Of a stretch of 64,000 nt of DNA, positions 33,003 to 43,400 are shown one piece after another. A model generated the notes under the pieces. That model did not search any database. It saw only the letters and a list, made by a program, of their open reading frames with translations, and was not told where the DNA came from. Both the position numbers and the translations under genes were made by a program. Each line of letters opens with the position of its first letter. Position 1 is the stretch's first letter. The DNA is from Zingiber officinale (taxonomy: Eukaryota; Streptophyta; Magnoliopsida; Zingiberales; Zingiberaceae). Location: the NCBI RefSeq assembly GCF_018446385.1, contig NC_055986.1, positions 82,049,659 to 82,113,658 on the forward strand. Reading direction: 5' to 3'.

Positions 33003-33401
33003 GAGGGTTGAGGTGCAGCTTCAAAGAGTACAACTTTCTAAAGCGATCTTCTGCAACGTGCTGCGAATACGACCATCCTGAAGTGCTGCAAGTACACCCC
33101 GACGACCCGGAGCTCAGTCTTTTCGATTCTACATTGTTGTTGGTATATTTTATTAGTTATTGTACTTGCAATCTGTAACTATTTAACGGATTTATAGTTG
33201 TTGCCCACCGAAAGCGATCAAGGATCGCGGGCCTTCGAGTAGGAGTCGCCTTAGGCTCCGAACGAAGTAACTCCTTCGTGTCTCTGTCTCTTAACTTAAT
33301 TTCCGCTGCATTAACTCTTACGTTTTACGATTCCGATAATCGAACGATTTTAGCCACGAGCGCTATTCACCCCCCCTCTAGCGCGGTCTCGATCCAACAA
33401 T

Positions 33402-33413
33402 TGGTATCAGAGC
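33402..33413 (+). promoter_or_regulatory. Primer-binding site of B-young
   Basis: TGGTATCAGAGC lies two bases after the LTR. The following 250 bp to gag is leader. Confidence 0.93.
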
Positions 33414-33661
33414 GGGGTCGTTTTGAATTGGTGCAACCACCTTTCAAAACAAAATTTTTTTCGTGGTATTTTTTTTTAAAAAAAAAAAGGTCAATTAACA
33501 TTTAGCTTTATAGCTATATTTTAATTCTTTTATCGAATCATTTTTTGCTCAAAGTTGGTCAATACCACTTGAGCTCGTTTTCTTTTTCTGCTTCCAGCAC
33601 TACTAATCCAAGACTCAGTCTTGGAATAGATCTTCGTGTTTTTGTACTTTTTCAGATCAAA

Positions 33662-35302
33662 ATGTCTCAACAAGAGGGGTTTAGTACTGTTCGTCCCCCA
33701 CTATTCTCCGGAGATGATTTCGGTTACTAGAAGGGAAGAATGGAGACGTATCTGAAGATTCAGTTCGAAACATGGATGATCATTAAGACGGGACTTCAGC
33801 TACCATCCGATGACGACGGCAAACCGACTCCCTGCGAGAAGTGGGACGCCTCTCTAATCAAAAAGGTGGAAGCCGACGCCAAAGCTACCTGCACCCTCCA
33901 GTGCGGCCTTACCAAGGAAGAGCTCAACAGGGTTGGCCCATTCACCTCCGCAAAGGAGCTCTGGGAAAAGCTAATCGAACTCCACGAAGGCACTGACGAC
34001 ACCAAGGTAAGTAAAAGAGATCTTCTACTTAATAAGTTATATAATCTAAAGATGCAGGAAGGCGAGACGGCGAGTTCTGTACATGCGAGAATCCAAGACA
34101 TCCTCAACTCTCTTCACGGAATCGGGCAGAAGATAGAGAATCAGGACGTCATAAGGTATGCTTTAAACTCATTTCCAAGGAATACATTGTGGGCATCAAT
34201 GGTAGATGCCTACAAAGTCTCTAAGGATTTGTCCTCCTTAAAATTAGACGAATTATTTAGTGAGTTTGAACTCCATGAACAAACTAATGCACAGCCATCC
34301 GAGAAAGGGATTGCTTTGGTTGCAGGAACGAGTCGAACACGGGAATCAAGAGGACGGCGAAAAGTTGAATCGGAATCAGAAGACGAACCCGATTCAGAAG
34401 ATTCAGAAGATGAACTGGCCAGCGAATTTGTGAATCTTGTAAAGAAACTCTACAAGAAGAAGAAGGGCTTCAACAAGAAAGATCTGAAGAAGGCAGTTCA
34501 ATCCAAGGAGGCTCAACAGAACTCAAAGACAAAGTTCGAAGTCACTTGCTACGGGTGCAACCAAAAGGGGCATATAAAAGCCAACTGCCCCAATCAAAAG
34601 GAAGCCAAGAAGCAAAGAAGAAGGAAAGTCCTAAAGGCAACCTGGGACGAATCTTCTTCGGAGGACGAAGACGACGAACTCGACCAAACGAGTTTACTCG
34701 CATTGATGGCCCGGGACCAGATCAGCGAATCCGAGAGCGAGTCAGAAGCAGACTCCGAACAAAGCCACGGATCCGCATCTGTTTCCGAAGGGCCAGACTC
34801 CGCTGTAAGTATTTCTAGGCTTAATAATTTAGTCAATTATTTACTTCGCAAATTAGCCAAGTCAAATTTGAAAATTAAGTCACTTTTAAAAGAGGTAACC
34901 ATTCTTAAAGAAGTAACTAAATCAAAACCTTTAACTGAAGATTCAACTCAAGTACAACAACTTGAGAAAGAAAATTTAAATCTGAAAAATCAGTTAAAAG
35001 ATTTAAAAATTACTTTAGAAAAATTCTCTCTGGGCTCCAAGAATTTGGATCTAATTCTTGGGACACAAAGAGCCGTCTACAATAGAACTGGGCTAGGATA
35101 TAAAAAGAAATATAAATCCTATTTATCCTTAATAAACAAACAAAGTAGTAAATCAGTCCAAGCATGGGTCCCCAAGTCCAAATTGATCAATCAAATTGGA
35201 CTTGGCCAATACTGGGTTCCGAAGGATCAAATATACTACCTCGACAGACCATATCGAGGCCGTGATCCAGGGAAAGCTAAAATGAAAACGATCTTAATTT
35301 AA
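33662..35302 (+). pseudogene. gag of B-young, intact but for one nonsense codon
   Basis: The start at 33662 (MSQQEGF) matches the usual copia Gag N-terminus. A TAG at 33728-33730 falls where the conserved Trp of FGYWKGRM-type sequences sits. The frame then continues unbroken, and the methionine at 33740 could reinitiate. A complete UBN2 capsid domain (about residues 25-210, with AKELWEKLIELHEG and KRDLLLNKLYNLKM) is followed by an acidic linker, one CCHC knuckle CYGCNQKGHIKANC (near 34549), a Ser/Asp/Glu-rich stretch, a predicted coiled coil (QLEKENLNLKNQLKDLK) and a WVPK tail. The length (~546 codons) is normal for Sirevirus Gag. Pol, expected next, is missing. Confidence 0.85.
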
Positions 35303-36700
35303 AAATTCGAAATTAAATTTAAAATAAAATAAAAAATTTAAAACCAAATTCAAAATTCAAAATTCGAAATTAAATTAAAAATCAAATTCAAAATTCAAAA
35401 TTTGAAATTAAATTTTAAAAAAAAAGACTAAAGTTAAAAATCAAATTCATAATTTAAAAATTCGAAATTAAATTAAAAAATCTAAAATTAAAAATCAAAT
35501 TCATAATTTAAAAATTCGAAATTAAATTAAAAACCAAATTCAAAATTAAATTAAAAAATCAAATTCAAAATTCAAAATTCGAAATTAAATTAAAAAACTA
35601 AAATTAAAAATTAAATTCAAAATTCAACAAATCGAAATTGTGAAAAGTAGATGGAGGATCCAAACTAGCTGGCACCTCCAACTGAACTACCCGACAGGGT
35701 AACTGAACCTAATTTACCCGGAATGGGTAAAACAAGAGTAGACTACCCAGTAGGGTAATTAAGGATAGATTAAAAAGGGTTAGATTTAACTTGAAAGACA
35801 GTACTGGTGAAATTTTTTGGATGATAGTACGTTAGGGAAACTTGGACATCGCATGTCTAGGAAGATATGGCATCGACCTGGTGCATTTGGCCAAGTGGAA
35901 CTGACCGAAGCTACCCTTAAATGGATCCTAACTAGTTAGACCAAGGGTTAGTATTAAGTTCAGTGGGTAGGACTATTTGGGAAACCTCGAAGGCATGGTT
36001 ACTTTAATGAGTTCCTTGTGACTCACCATAGCCCAGAAGTTTATCCAAAGAATGCCTACTTGTTAAACCCAAAGCTAAACCTGAATCTAACACAAAGTTA
36101 AACTAAACATGTAAATTGAACCTCAATTCATCTCACATCAATTATAGGATTCCCTGATTGACAATGTAGATCGGGTGAGATGAATAAGGAATAAAATTGT
36201 CTTTTCAAACAAATTTCAAAATTACTTAAAAATATTTTTCAAAATCATTTAAAAAACATTTCAAAATTATTTAAAAATCTTTTCAAAATTAATTTCAAAA
36301 TTATTTAAAAATCTTTTCAAAATTAATTTCAAAATTATTTAAAAATCTTTTTCAAAATCATTTCAAAATTATTTAAAAATCATTTCAAAATTATTTAAAA
36401 ATCTTTTCAAAATTAATTTCAAAATTATTTAAAAATCAATTTCAAAATTATTTAAAAATATTTTCAAAATTAATTTCAAAATTACTTAAAAATCTTTTCA
36501 AAATTAATTTCAAAATTATTTAAAGAACTTTTCAAAATTAATTTCAAAATTACTTAAAAATCTTTTCAAAATTATTAATCCTTTCAAAATTAATTTTAAA
36601 ATTTTTTAAATCTTTTCAAAATGAATTTCAAAATTATTTTAAACCCAAATTCCAAATTATTTCAAACTCAATTTCAAAATTTGAACTAATTCTCAATTAA
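35303..36700 (+). repeat. AT-rich tandem tracts of B-young
   Basis: 35303-35640 is a loose repeat of aaattcgaaattaaatta units. 35641-36190 is unique and matches B-old. 36190-36680 is a clearer 34-bp repeat built from ttttcaaaattaatttc plus aaaattatttaaaaatc. No gene. Confidence 0.85.
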
Positions 36701-36805
36701 AGATGGTTAAGAATCAAGTTGATTTAAGCATCTTTAATCATACTTGCATTAAGATTAAATTAAAAATTAAAGCATTAATAATAATAATATACATATACCA
36801 CGGTC

Positions 36806-36932
36806 AAAAACCGAGGGCAGGCGCCCCCGGTATTCAGACCCCGGGCGCCCGCAACAATCCCGGGTGCCCCGCCTCACACGACCCCGGGCGCCCGGAACAC
36901 GTCCGGGCGCCCGGACTCTCTTATATATAGGG
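36806..36932 (+). promoter_or_regulatory. LTR-like palindromes plus TATA box upstream of the second B gene
   Basis: CCGGGCGCCC and CCGGGCGCCCGG units at 36818-36914 are followed by cTTATATATAgggg at 36920-36932. The start codon of the second gene is about 150 bp downstream. The order palindromes, TATA, leader copies that of the B LTR (32822-33002). The sequence supports promoter function; no expression evidence is available. Confidence 0.55.
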
Positions 36933-37079
36933 GGCAGCAGGCGCCCCCTACCCTCACCCAAGTTTTCCTTGAGCCTCATCTTGGCTTCTCTGCGAAGACT
37001 TTTAAAATTAAAATTTTTTTTTCGAGGTTGATACGAAGTCGTGACTCAACCGAGGTCGTCAGTTCTAAAGTTTCTAACA

Positions 37080-38405
37080 ATGGCTCCTCGGTAAAATTTC
37101 TATCCCCTCCTAAAATTTATTTTTATAATTTTTTTCTTTCTACGTTAGTATAATATTAGTTTCAAATTTAGGAAGCGTACTAATTCTGGTGCTGGGCCCT
37201 CTACCCCTAGCATTGACCCTAGGTTTCCCACCGACGAACTTAGGATTAAGTTTATGTCAACAAATTATATGGCCATTAGAACCAAATGTATAGACAGATC
37301 GTTCTTTTTACGCTCTTGTATTCCAGTCTCCGAGACTATAAACCACTATAGGCTACGAAACCTAGTTGAGTGCGCCAGCGCAGTAAACATAAGTTTATGT
37401 GCCGAATTTTACAACAACCTAGTGAAAGTAGACGACTACTCCTATACCACTAGGGCAGCTGGCACGGATATCACATTATCTCCCACCACCATTCGTGAGT
37501 TTCTAGGGTTACGAGAGTCACCATGCACCTTTTTATGATACCCTCCTAGGGAGCTACCTTTTGGAGATCCCTACTCACATATTACCCTTGATACGATCTA
37601 TTCGTCCTTCTTTGAGGACCAGCGTGATCCCACTGAGACCCAGTTTAGGTCACTTAACCTTAGAATTCAGGACTACGTCCTTTATAGGGTTCTAGTACTT
37701 TGTATTCTACCGCTTACCACTCACGACATTGCGGTGATGCGTCCATTTCACTCCTTCCTGCTCTATGCCCTGTGTCAGAGGTTAGATATAGACATCAATC
37801 TTCACATCTTTTCAACTATCATTTATGCAGCTGGATTCGTGACCAGCAGACGAGTACATATGCCTTATTGTCATATTCTGACAGCTTACATGTCCTCATT
37901 ACACATTGACGTCACCAGAGGTGACATTCGCTACATGACCGAGTTTGACATCATAGGAGCTAGGAACTTTTCCCTAGCGAATATCCATATAGACGATGAG
38001 GGTACCATGTCCTGGCGTAGGGGGGCACAGCACCAGCAGGCGGAGGAGGCAGAGCATGATGAGTTCATGTTGGCACTATTTCCTGAGGAGGCTGCTCCTG
38101 CCCCGCCACCTCCTCGAGCACCACACCCAGCTCCCCGCACTCTCGCTGATCGAGTCTCCGGACTAGAGTGGACTATGTCGAGTCTTCGGCACGAGAACTC
38201 CGAGTTTCATCAGTCCATGCGACGAGAGGTCTCTGATCTTCGACGAGAGGTTCGACAGGAGGTCTCCGACTTACGACGAGACGTACGACAGGAGCTCTCC
38301 GACTTGCGCCGAGATCTACGAGAGGACGACCAAGCTCGTCACACTGAGATCCTGACACTACTCCGGTCGCTGGGTTCCGGACCACCTCCCTCATCATCTC
38401 AGTAG
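37080..38405 (+). pseudogene. Second gene of B-young: plant transposon-protein (PF20167-like) with C-terminal coiled coil
   Basis: An ATG at 37080 opens an 11-base exon ending ...CTCG. A likely intron 37091-37171 (GTAAAA...TTTAG, 81 bp) joins it in frame to 37172. The frame then runs to 38405 (~414 codons) with one TGA at 37536. The domain with ECASAVNISLCAEFYNNL, TLSPTTIREFLGL and a DIDINLHIFSTIIYAAGF helix follows the pattern of 'putative plant transposon protein' (PF20167-like), by eye only. A Pro-rich hinge (APAPPPPRAPHPAP) and three 11-residue repeats of the type VSDLRRDVRQE form a coiled coil near the C-terminus. Its role in the element is unknown. Confidence 0.7.
37091..37171 (+). other. 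Putative 81-bp intron in the second B gene
   Basis: GT...AG ends, T-rich (cttttttctttctacgttag-like) and phase-consistent joining of an ATG exon to the long frame. The frame upstream of 37172 otherwise lacks a good start before 37254. Splicing is inferred. Confidence 0.55.
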
Positions 38406-39405
38406 CTCCTACTGTTGCTCTATTATGACTCTAGTACAACTTGTAGCAGCTCTATTATGACTCTTGTATCTATATCGACTTTTTAGTCTAATGGACAGTT
38501 TCACTTCAGGCTTGATTAACTATACCTTAATCTAATAAATTAGTCTTTTAGTCACATTTTTTTATAAATTCTAGAAAAAACAGTTTTCAAAACTCCAATT
38601 TTAATAGACTTTCAAAAGCTGGAATTAGCCTAGCCTTTCCCCCTAAATATCATGTTCCCCTAGAATTAAGCCAGAGCATCTCACAAACACCTAGGTTTAC
38701 CTTGATTGTGATTGAAAAACATAGAACGGTGTGAGATGTATAGGGTATAGCCTGGACTCAATAATGCTTATATCTGTGCATCAATATGAGTCTGGGCGTT
38801 AAATATGCAATAGACATTAATCAAGTTAAAGTTCTCCAGCTCTAGTCAAATCTATCTGGACCAAAAAAAAAAAAACTTAACTTGACTAACCTAGTAAAAG
38901 CTATTGTCCTATAGACAATCAGCAAGTAACTAAAGGTTAGACAGTTGGCAAAAGACACTCAATTTCTATGTTCAAGAATGTTTTGTTCTCTATGGCTCTG
39001 ATACCTAACATATAAACATGACTTATGCTTGGACTTAAGGACCAACTGAACTTAAATGAATAATCCTGTCCACCTTAACTTCCAAGCTCTGTTGAACATT
39101 GCTAACTTTAATAATGTACAACCCCTTACACATTGCCCATTTTTTGAGTTATGGCAAAGGGGGAGAGTAGCAAAAATATAGTAAATATAAAATTCAAGTT
39201 AAAAATATAAAATTCAAGTTAAAAATTAAGGGGGAGCAAAAGTTAAGGGGGAGCCAAAACTTAAGGGGGAGTATATAGGGCAAAATTTACTTTAGTTACC
39301 TTGTTCATCTATACTTAGCAAATTTTGCCTATGTTTAAAATGACTATCTATTCGCTTGTTTACTTAACTTTGAATTTGTGTTGCCATAATAAAAAAGGGG
39401 GAGAT
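38406..39405 (+). other. 3' non-coding region of B-young with repeated polypurine motifs
   Basis: No gene. AGGGGGAG motifs occur near 39156, 39228, 39245 and 39263, before the final AAAAAAGGGGGAGAT at 39391-39405. At 38992-39004 it contains TGGCTCTGATACC, the sense sequence of an initiator-Met-tRNA 3' end. Confidence 0.8.
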
Positions 39406-40533
39406 TGTTGGTACGGGAAGCATCCGACGATCGAACTCGTGTTTTATGATCTAAGAGTTTGAATGAGTTTTTAGTCAAAGTCTAAGTCTACTTGAGGGAA
39501 AGTCCTAACTGAGGTTAGGCAGAAGGAAAACCCTAGGGGGCGGTAACCCTAGGTCATAGGGGGTGGTAACCCTATGCGGAAAGTCTTGGCAGGTCGAGGG
39601 CTTCAGGCAAAAGTCCTAGGGGTGGTAACCCTAGGTGAAAAGTCCTGGTGTCGCGAACCAGGTGAAAGACTGGACTAGCCGGGGAAGCGGATGTCCAGCA
39701 GAAAGTCCGGAAGCATCGGGTGCTGAGCAAAAGTCCAGTCGATCTGGAGGATCGGCTGGCAACAGGTAAATCTCCTGAGTGGAGTAGGTGAGGACGGGTT
39801 CCCTGCAGAGGGAACAGTAGACGTCGGGTCGACCTAGGGTTTCCGGCTGGAAATCCAAAGTCAGACTCGGACAGTCCGAAGACTGCCGTTTATTCCTTAC
39901 TATGTTTTATCATATTCTAACACTGTCTTGCAGGGTATTTTGCTCGAACTAACCTTTGTTTGCAGGTGAGGAACCTGCTGGAAAAAGAGTGTCCGGGCGC
40001 CCGGAACAGGTCCGGGCCCCCGGGACCAAAGTTTATCCCCTGCGCGACTTTGCCACGTGGAGCATCCTGGTTGGTTGGCTACGTCACACTCCAGGCGCCT
40101 GGAAGGGATCCAGGTGCCCGGAACCGCATATAAAAGGAGGGTTGAGGTGCAGCTTCAAAGAGTACAACTTTCTAAAGCGATCTTCTGCAACGTGCTGCGA
40201 ATACGACCATCCTGAAGTGCTGCAAGTACACCCCGACGACCCGGAGCTCAGTCTTTTCGATTCTACATTGTTGTTGGTATATTTTATTAGTTATTGTACT
40301 TGCAATCTGTAACTATTTAACGGATTTATAGTTGTTGCCCACCGAAAGCGATCAAGGATCGCGGGCCTTCGAGTAGGAGTCGCCTTAGGCTCCGAACGAA
40401 GTAACTCCTTCGTGTCTGTGTCTCTTAACTTAATTTCCGCTGCATTAACTCTTACGTTTTACGATTCCGATAATCGAACGATTTTAGCCACGAGCGCTAT
40501 TCACCCCCCCTCTAGCGCGGTCTCGATCCAATA
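39406..40533 (+). repeat. 3' LTR of B-young
   Basis: 1128 bp. It differs from the 5' LTR by a missing block of about 42 bp in the palindrome array (only 39990-40024 remains), some changes near the U3 start and a terminal CA to TA. The first hairpin is perfect here (CCTAAC/GTTAGG at 39504 and 39514). Confidence 0.92.
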
Positions 40534-42183
40534 ATAATATGGACTATAAATTCGATCACCGGGTATGCAATAAGTTATGTGAAGGGATGTGAGTGATGTA
40601 AATGAGATCTATCCCTTCCATATGACTGAAGTGATATCTATGAGCTTCTTGATTAAGTAGGACACAATAATACATGGTCATGCTCAAATTAGTCAATATG
40701 AGATATTGAGATTATTTGATTGAGTGTGTCTACTTAGAGATCAAAAAAATACAAAGATTGATAAGAGGATGACACAGTTTATACCTCATTGATCAATCTA
40801 AGTATCAAGAATAGAAGAACCAAGTTATACAAAATAATAGACATAGAAAGGTTAGGTTAAATCTTAATATTCTTGTCACTGGGATAGCAATGATGCATTG
40901 CTAGATATCGCTCATTACTTGTATATCTAAAATGGTTTTAGAGACACTGCTAACGTTATGAGAATCTATTGGATCACACACAATGAACATATTAATTTGG
41001 AGATAGATTTAATTTAGATCGACTAAATTATTATGGAACTTAAGATTATTGGGTTAAGTCTAATTCGAATTAGACTCATTGAGTTAGACTTAAATTAATC
41101 AAATCATTGGATTGAGTCTAATCCGAGTTAGACTTATTGAGTTGGATTGAGTCTAATTCGAGTCAGATCCATTGAGTTAGAATCAATTGAATCCACTCAT
41201 TAAAAAAGAATAATGATGATTAATTTGGATTAATCATGCATTGAAGGAGGAACACCAAAGGGCAAAAACTCGTGGTATTCATTGGATGAATATAAAGGAT
41301 TTTTGCAATATATTTTTTGAGTGAACCTTTTAGTCTTCTTCTGCTTCCTTTGGTCGAACCCCTCTTTGTTTCTAGCACTCAAAAGGTGGTTCTTCTTTGA
41401 TACCAAGTTCATGTGATGAATAAGGAGCTTGTTTGTATGGATACCAAAGAGGTGCGACCACTTGATCGCGTTAAGAACTGCATTTGAATTAAAGTTACTG
41501 TCGGGAGTACCATTCACGCATTAAAGGTAACTATCCTATCTGATAGAGTAGGAAAACATAGTATATAGTATTCGCTTGGATCTCTGGAGAGATCCTTTTT
41601 CCACTGCGTGCGTTATTATTTTGCGCATAAGATTCCTACAAGCACGCCCAATGTCTTATAAAAGCAGCTCGCTAAAACAGTGTAAAATACACATTAGTAC
41701 AAGATTCAACTCGATTCCTTGATCAATTCAGCTATGTCATCACCTTTCAACTATTGTGTTACAATCTTACTATGCTAAACTCATGCTCGAATGAACTTCT
41801 ACAACATAGCAACATCGATCTCCAATCCTCAATTGCGATTATTGTCGGTAAAACAATTTGTTGATTTTGATTATAATTGCACAAGAAAGTATAGTGTATT
41901 GTACTTTCTTCATCTTTGTATCTGATCTCTTTATCCAAAGGTTCGTTGGGAGAGAATCTTAGTGAATTGCTTGTTAAAAACATCCCAAGGGGGTGTTAAC
42001 CTTGGAGTAGTAGTCGTTGGGGTTGCAAACCAAATAACTAACAGTGTGTTATTTTTTTTCTTGTCTTAGTTTGCTTTTCTTCTGCTACCCGTTCAATTTT
42101 TGAAAGTCTTTTTAAACTGGAAAAGGGGTTTTAAAAAATACACGTGATTCACCCCCCTCCCCTCATATGTAAATGATCCTACA

Positions 42184-43400
42184 AGTATTAACTTCAATGA
42201 GACCTTTATTCTAGTTATTAAAATTATAATTCCAAATTATTATTATTTATATCTCTCAACTTCAATCGGTAGATGCAACAATTGAATGTTTTCAATGTCG
42301 TTCATCATGGCTATCTTGAAGAAACCATATTTATGGAGCAACTATCCGAGTTCATTCATCCACATTTTGCAATACATGTTTGTTAACCTAAGAAAATTAT
42401 ATTTGATCTTTGATAAGCCTCTTACACATTATTTCATCATTTATCTAATTGTCTATATGCTCAGGAATTCTTTGGCATTAATAATTGATAGTCATCAAGG
42501 GAAACCTTACTTATCTCTTCATGTGATAAGTTCCCAAATAGTATTATGTGAATGGATTCAAAACTACTCAAGATCTAACCCCAGCACCAAGAGTTATGGT
42601 ATTTCCTAAAGCTATTAATGGATTAAGCTTACGTGAATGGGTAGTGATTCAAAACAGAAACTATGAAAGAAAATACTATTTTTTTTATTAGTCCTATCCC
42701 TACCCAACACAGTCGATAGAAATTTAATCTCCAACGAACTAAAATAGATGGTACATGTCTTATCTCTACATAAATTATTGTAGTTAACTTCACTTTCCCT
42801 TTCACTATTATGATTGATTTTTAAATCCAATGGAACATTGTTGGAGTCTTATAATATATCACCATCACATGCCCTAACATTACCTTTACTATAAATTGTG
42901 GCTTCTAGTGAATGTATACACCTACTAACCAACATTAAGAAGATGTTAAGAGGATTCTTTAGTATCTCAGAGATACCATTTTACATTACCTTCTTTTATA
43001 TCGTCAATTATTACAAAAATTACTTGCTACAATGATGCAAATTAGGCCAATAACTCTTCTAAAAACAGACACTCTATTTGTTGGCATTTAATATTTCTTA
43101 AATAAAATTTTATTTTATGGTATTTTAAAAAACCAACCCATCGTATCTCAATCACGTGCTTAAGTTGAATATAAAGTTATAGTTAATATCTAAAATCATT
43201 TGACTTCAATTTCTTTGTTTTGAATATAACTTCCCACTAATAGTACACCTAAAATAAGATTTGATAGCATTTGGACAACATTTCTCATTGTGAAGTAACC
43301 TTTTACGCTGACACAAAATATATGGATAATGATTTTCACTTTATTTGAGAACATGTGGTGGTTCTATTAGATTTAATATCTTTCTGGTGGGCTTAGTTGC
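42184..43400 (+). pseudogene. Ancient Ty1/copia RT and RNase H relic
   Basis: The frame beginning at 42184 reads SINFNETF. VHHGYLEETIFMEQ follows near 42270-42340, then HVC and the SSCLYAQEFFG-type segment, matching the copia RT order with several stops. At 42925-43370 another stretch gives ITCYNDAN (RNase H first Asp), WYFKKPTH and YADTKYMDNDFHFI, in RNase H order. Similarity is to the family in general, and stops and frameshifts are frequent. The 5' part is missing because B-old inserted at 42184. Confidence 0.65.

Larger units (their letters stand above)
32223..33399 (+). repeat. 5' LTR of B-young
   Basis: 1177 bp, TGTTGGTGCGG...GATCCAACA. Hairpin modules include CCCTATG/CATAGGG (32377, 32385), CCTGGT/ACCAGG (32475, 32488) and ACTGGAC/GTCCAGT (32500, 32524). 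CCGGGCGCCCGG palindromes lie at 32822-32895 and 32957-32988, and TATAAAAG at 32995. Confidence 0.92.
32223..40533 (+). mobile_element. B-young: pol-less LTR retrotransposon with gag and an additional gene
   Basis: LTRs are 32223-33399 and 39406-40533, duplication ataat (32218-32222, 40534-40538), PBS at 33402 and final polypurine tract at 39391-39405. It codes for Gag (33662-35302) and an unrelated second protein (37080-38405). Pol domains are absent. The polypurine tract is preceded by four AGGGGGAG repeats, and the Gag ends in the WVPK-rich tail typical of Sireviruses. Each gene has only one nonsense codon, so the element is fairly recent. Confidence 0.9.
31692..41640 (+). mobile_element. 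Solo LTR of copia family D, split by B-young
   Basis: Segments 31692-32222 and 40539-41640 together (about 1.63 kb) match the reverse complement of 47790-49565. It starts TATTAGTATAAGCCC (TG to TA) and ends TTCCTACA. Flanks gacac/agcac differ by two transitions, as expected for an old duplication. There is no internal coding region. Confidence 0.7.
30924..42183 (+). repeat. 3' LTR of B-old, split by a solo D LTR
   Basis: The left part is 30924-31691 (TATTAGTGCAAGGAGC, then hairpin-like units) and the right part 41646-42183 (TATA box cttataaaagc near 41654-41663, end ttcacccccctcccc...cctaca). Joining the sides across the insertion restores the B LTR order around the TATA box. Confidence 0.7.

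Noticed and set aside
32780..33178. Overlapping frames in the B LTR (also 39956-40312)
   Set aside because: GC-rich palindromic DNA, open in several frames; conserved only as LTR DNA.
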